Below are positions 5,167-5,802 of a stretch of DNA of 5,802 nt, in pieces (position 1 is the first letter of the stretch; the number at the start of each line of letters is the position of its first letter). The DNA lies in assembly GCA_022784805.1 (NCBI GenBank), contig JALFYG010000007.1, positions 1-5,802 of the forward strand, read 5' to 3'. The position numbers were made by a program, and so were the translations under genes. Below the pieces are notes generated by a model. That model made no database searches. It was not told the DNA's origin and was given only the letters and a program-made list of their open reading frames with translations. The stretch comes from Spirochaetales bacterium. Its GTDB lineage: Bacteria; Spirochaetota; Spirochaetia; Sphaerochaetales; Sphaerochaetaceae.

Positions 5167-5802
5167 ATGGCTATCGATTTGAAAGCTTATGGTATCACAG
5201 GTACCACTGAAATCATCCACAACCCTTCTTACGAGGAGTTGTTTGCAGAAGAGACAAAGCCAGGTCTTGAAGGATTTGACAAGGGTCAGGTCACAGAACT
5301 TGGTGCTGTCAACGTCATGACCGGCGTCTATACCGGACGTTCTCCAAAAGACAAGTTTATTGTCATGGACGAGAATTCAAAGGATACAGTCTGGTGGACA
5401 AGTGATGCTTACAAGAACGACAACCATCCAGCTAGCAAAGAGACTTGGGACGCAGTAAAGAAGATTGCTATCGACGAGCTCTCAAATAAGAAGCTCTATG
5501 TTGTCGATGCATTCTGCGGTGCAAACAAAGATACAAGAATGGCTATCCGTTTCATTGTTGAAGTCGCTTGGCAGGCACACTTCGTTAAGAACATGTTCAT
5601 TCAGCCAACAGCAGAAGAACTTGAAGCTTTCGAGCCAGACTTCGTTGTTTACAACGCATCCAAGGCAAAGGTTGAAAACTACAAGGAACTCGGTCTCAAC
5701 TCAGAAACAGCTGTTGTCTTCAACATCACATCCCGTGAGCAGGTCATCATCAACACATGGTATGGTGGTGAAATGAAGAAGGGTATGTTCTCAATGATGA
5801 AC
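5167..5802 (+). CDS. pckA: Phosphoenolpyruvate carboxykinase (ATP), N-terminal part (3' end outside window)
   Basis: This cytoplasmic enzyme (EC 4.1.1.49) interconverts oxaloacetate plus ATP with PEP, CO2 and ADP. It serves gluconeogenesis, or in many fermenting bacteria fixes CO2 on PEP with ATP gain toward succinate. The 212 residues seen are the first part of a family about 530-540 long; the frame stays open to the window edge. Motifs match the ATP-type enzyme: AYGITG near the start, NPSYEELF at 19-26, TGVYTGRSPKDKFIV at 52-66 (Arg58 corresponds to substrate-binding Arg65 of E. coli), VVDAFCGANKDTR at 112-124, EVAWQAHFVKNMFI at 132-145, and TWYGGEMKKGMFSMMN at 197-212 (Tyr199 and Lys205 correspond to E. 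coli Tyr207 and metal-binding Lys213). The P-loop and later catalytic residues lie outside. The ATG at 5167 is chosen because AAGGAGA ends 6 nt upstream and family similarity starts at once. Arg is coded mostly by CGT, unlike the AGA preference of uxuA, perhaps reflecting high expression. Confidence 0.97.
   Translation, partial: MAIDLKAYGITGTTEIIHNPSYEELFAEETKPGLEGFDKGQVTELGAVNVMTGVYTGRSPKDKFIVMDENSKDTVWWTSDAYKNDNHPASKETWDAVKKIAIDELSNKKLYVVDAFCGANKDTRMAIRFIVEVAWQAHFVKNMFIQPTAEELEAFEPDFVVYNASKAKVENYKELGLNSETAVVFNITSREQVIINTWYGGEMKKGMFSMMN

Noticed and set aside
5465..5776. 103-aa + strand frame inside pckA
   Set aside because: It is out of frame with pckA, whose conserved motifs cover the same bases; the product is Ser/Thr/Gln-rich nonsense.

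Overview
The window reads as ordinary, densely coding chromosome from a low-to-mid GC bacterium, with every gene on the + strand. The lineage cannot be fixed from the sequence. A lipoprotein with an L-F-S-C lipobox, an ATP-type PEP carboxykinase and a glucuronate-pathway mannonate dehydratase would fit a fermentative, host-associated diderm such as a spirochaete (Treponema/Sphaerochaeta type), but that is a weak guess.

Layout: (1) The left edge holds the C-terminal 240 residues of mannonate dehydratase (uxuA), closed by a GAAA-loop hairpin and a short T-tract. (2) A putative sigma70-type promoter overlaps the end of uxuA and the 5' arm of that hairpin. It would start transcription in the hairpin loop and drive yaaA (peroxide-stress protein, DUF328). 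(3) Three genes of unknown role follow yaaA closely: a 406-aa multi-membrane-segment protein with a DUF1232 (YkvA-type) domain, a roughly 513-aa cytoplasmic-looking protein with an acidic linker and a possible winged-helix-like C-terminus, and a 177-aa acidic lipoprotein that also carries a transmembrane helix. The last two overlap by 4 bp (ATGA), and all four genes could form one operon. (4) A 311-bp gap holds AT-rich 3' sequence, a strong intrinsic terminator, a possible promoter and a leader with a four-codon ORF. (5) The right edge holds the first 212 residues of ATP-dependent PEP carboxykinase (pckA).

How the genes work together: uxuA and pckA are central-carbon genes at opposite ends and probably belong to separate transcription units. 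UxuA makes 2-keto-3-deoxygluconate from mannonate. PckA interconverts oxaloacetate and PEP, either for gluconeogenesis or, in many anaerobes, in the reverse direction on the way to succinate. The central genes look like a stress or envelope cluster; only yaaA has a well-known family role. No CRISPR array, mobile element, tRNA or rRNA was seen. The items most worth a second look are the nested promoter/terminator/ribosome-binding site before yaaA, the uncharacterised three-gene membrane set, and the tiny leader ORF before pckA.
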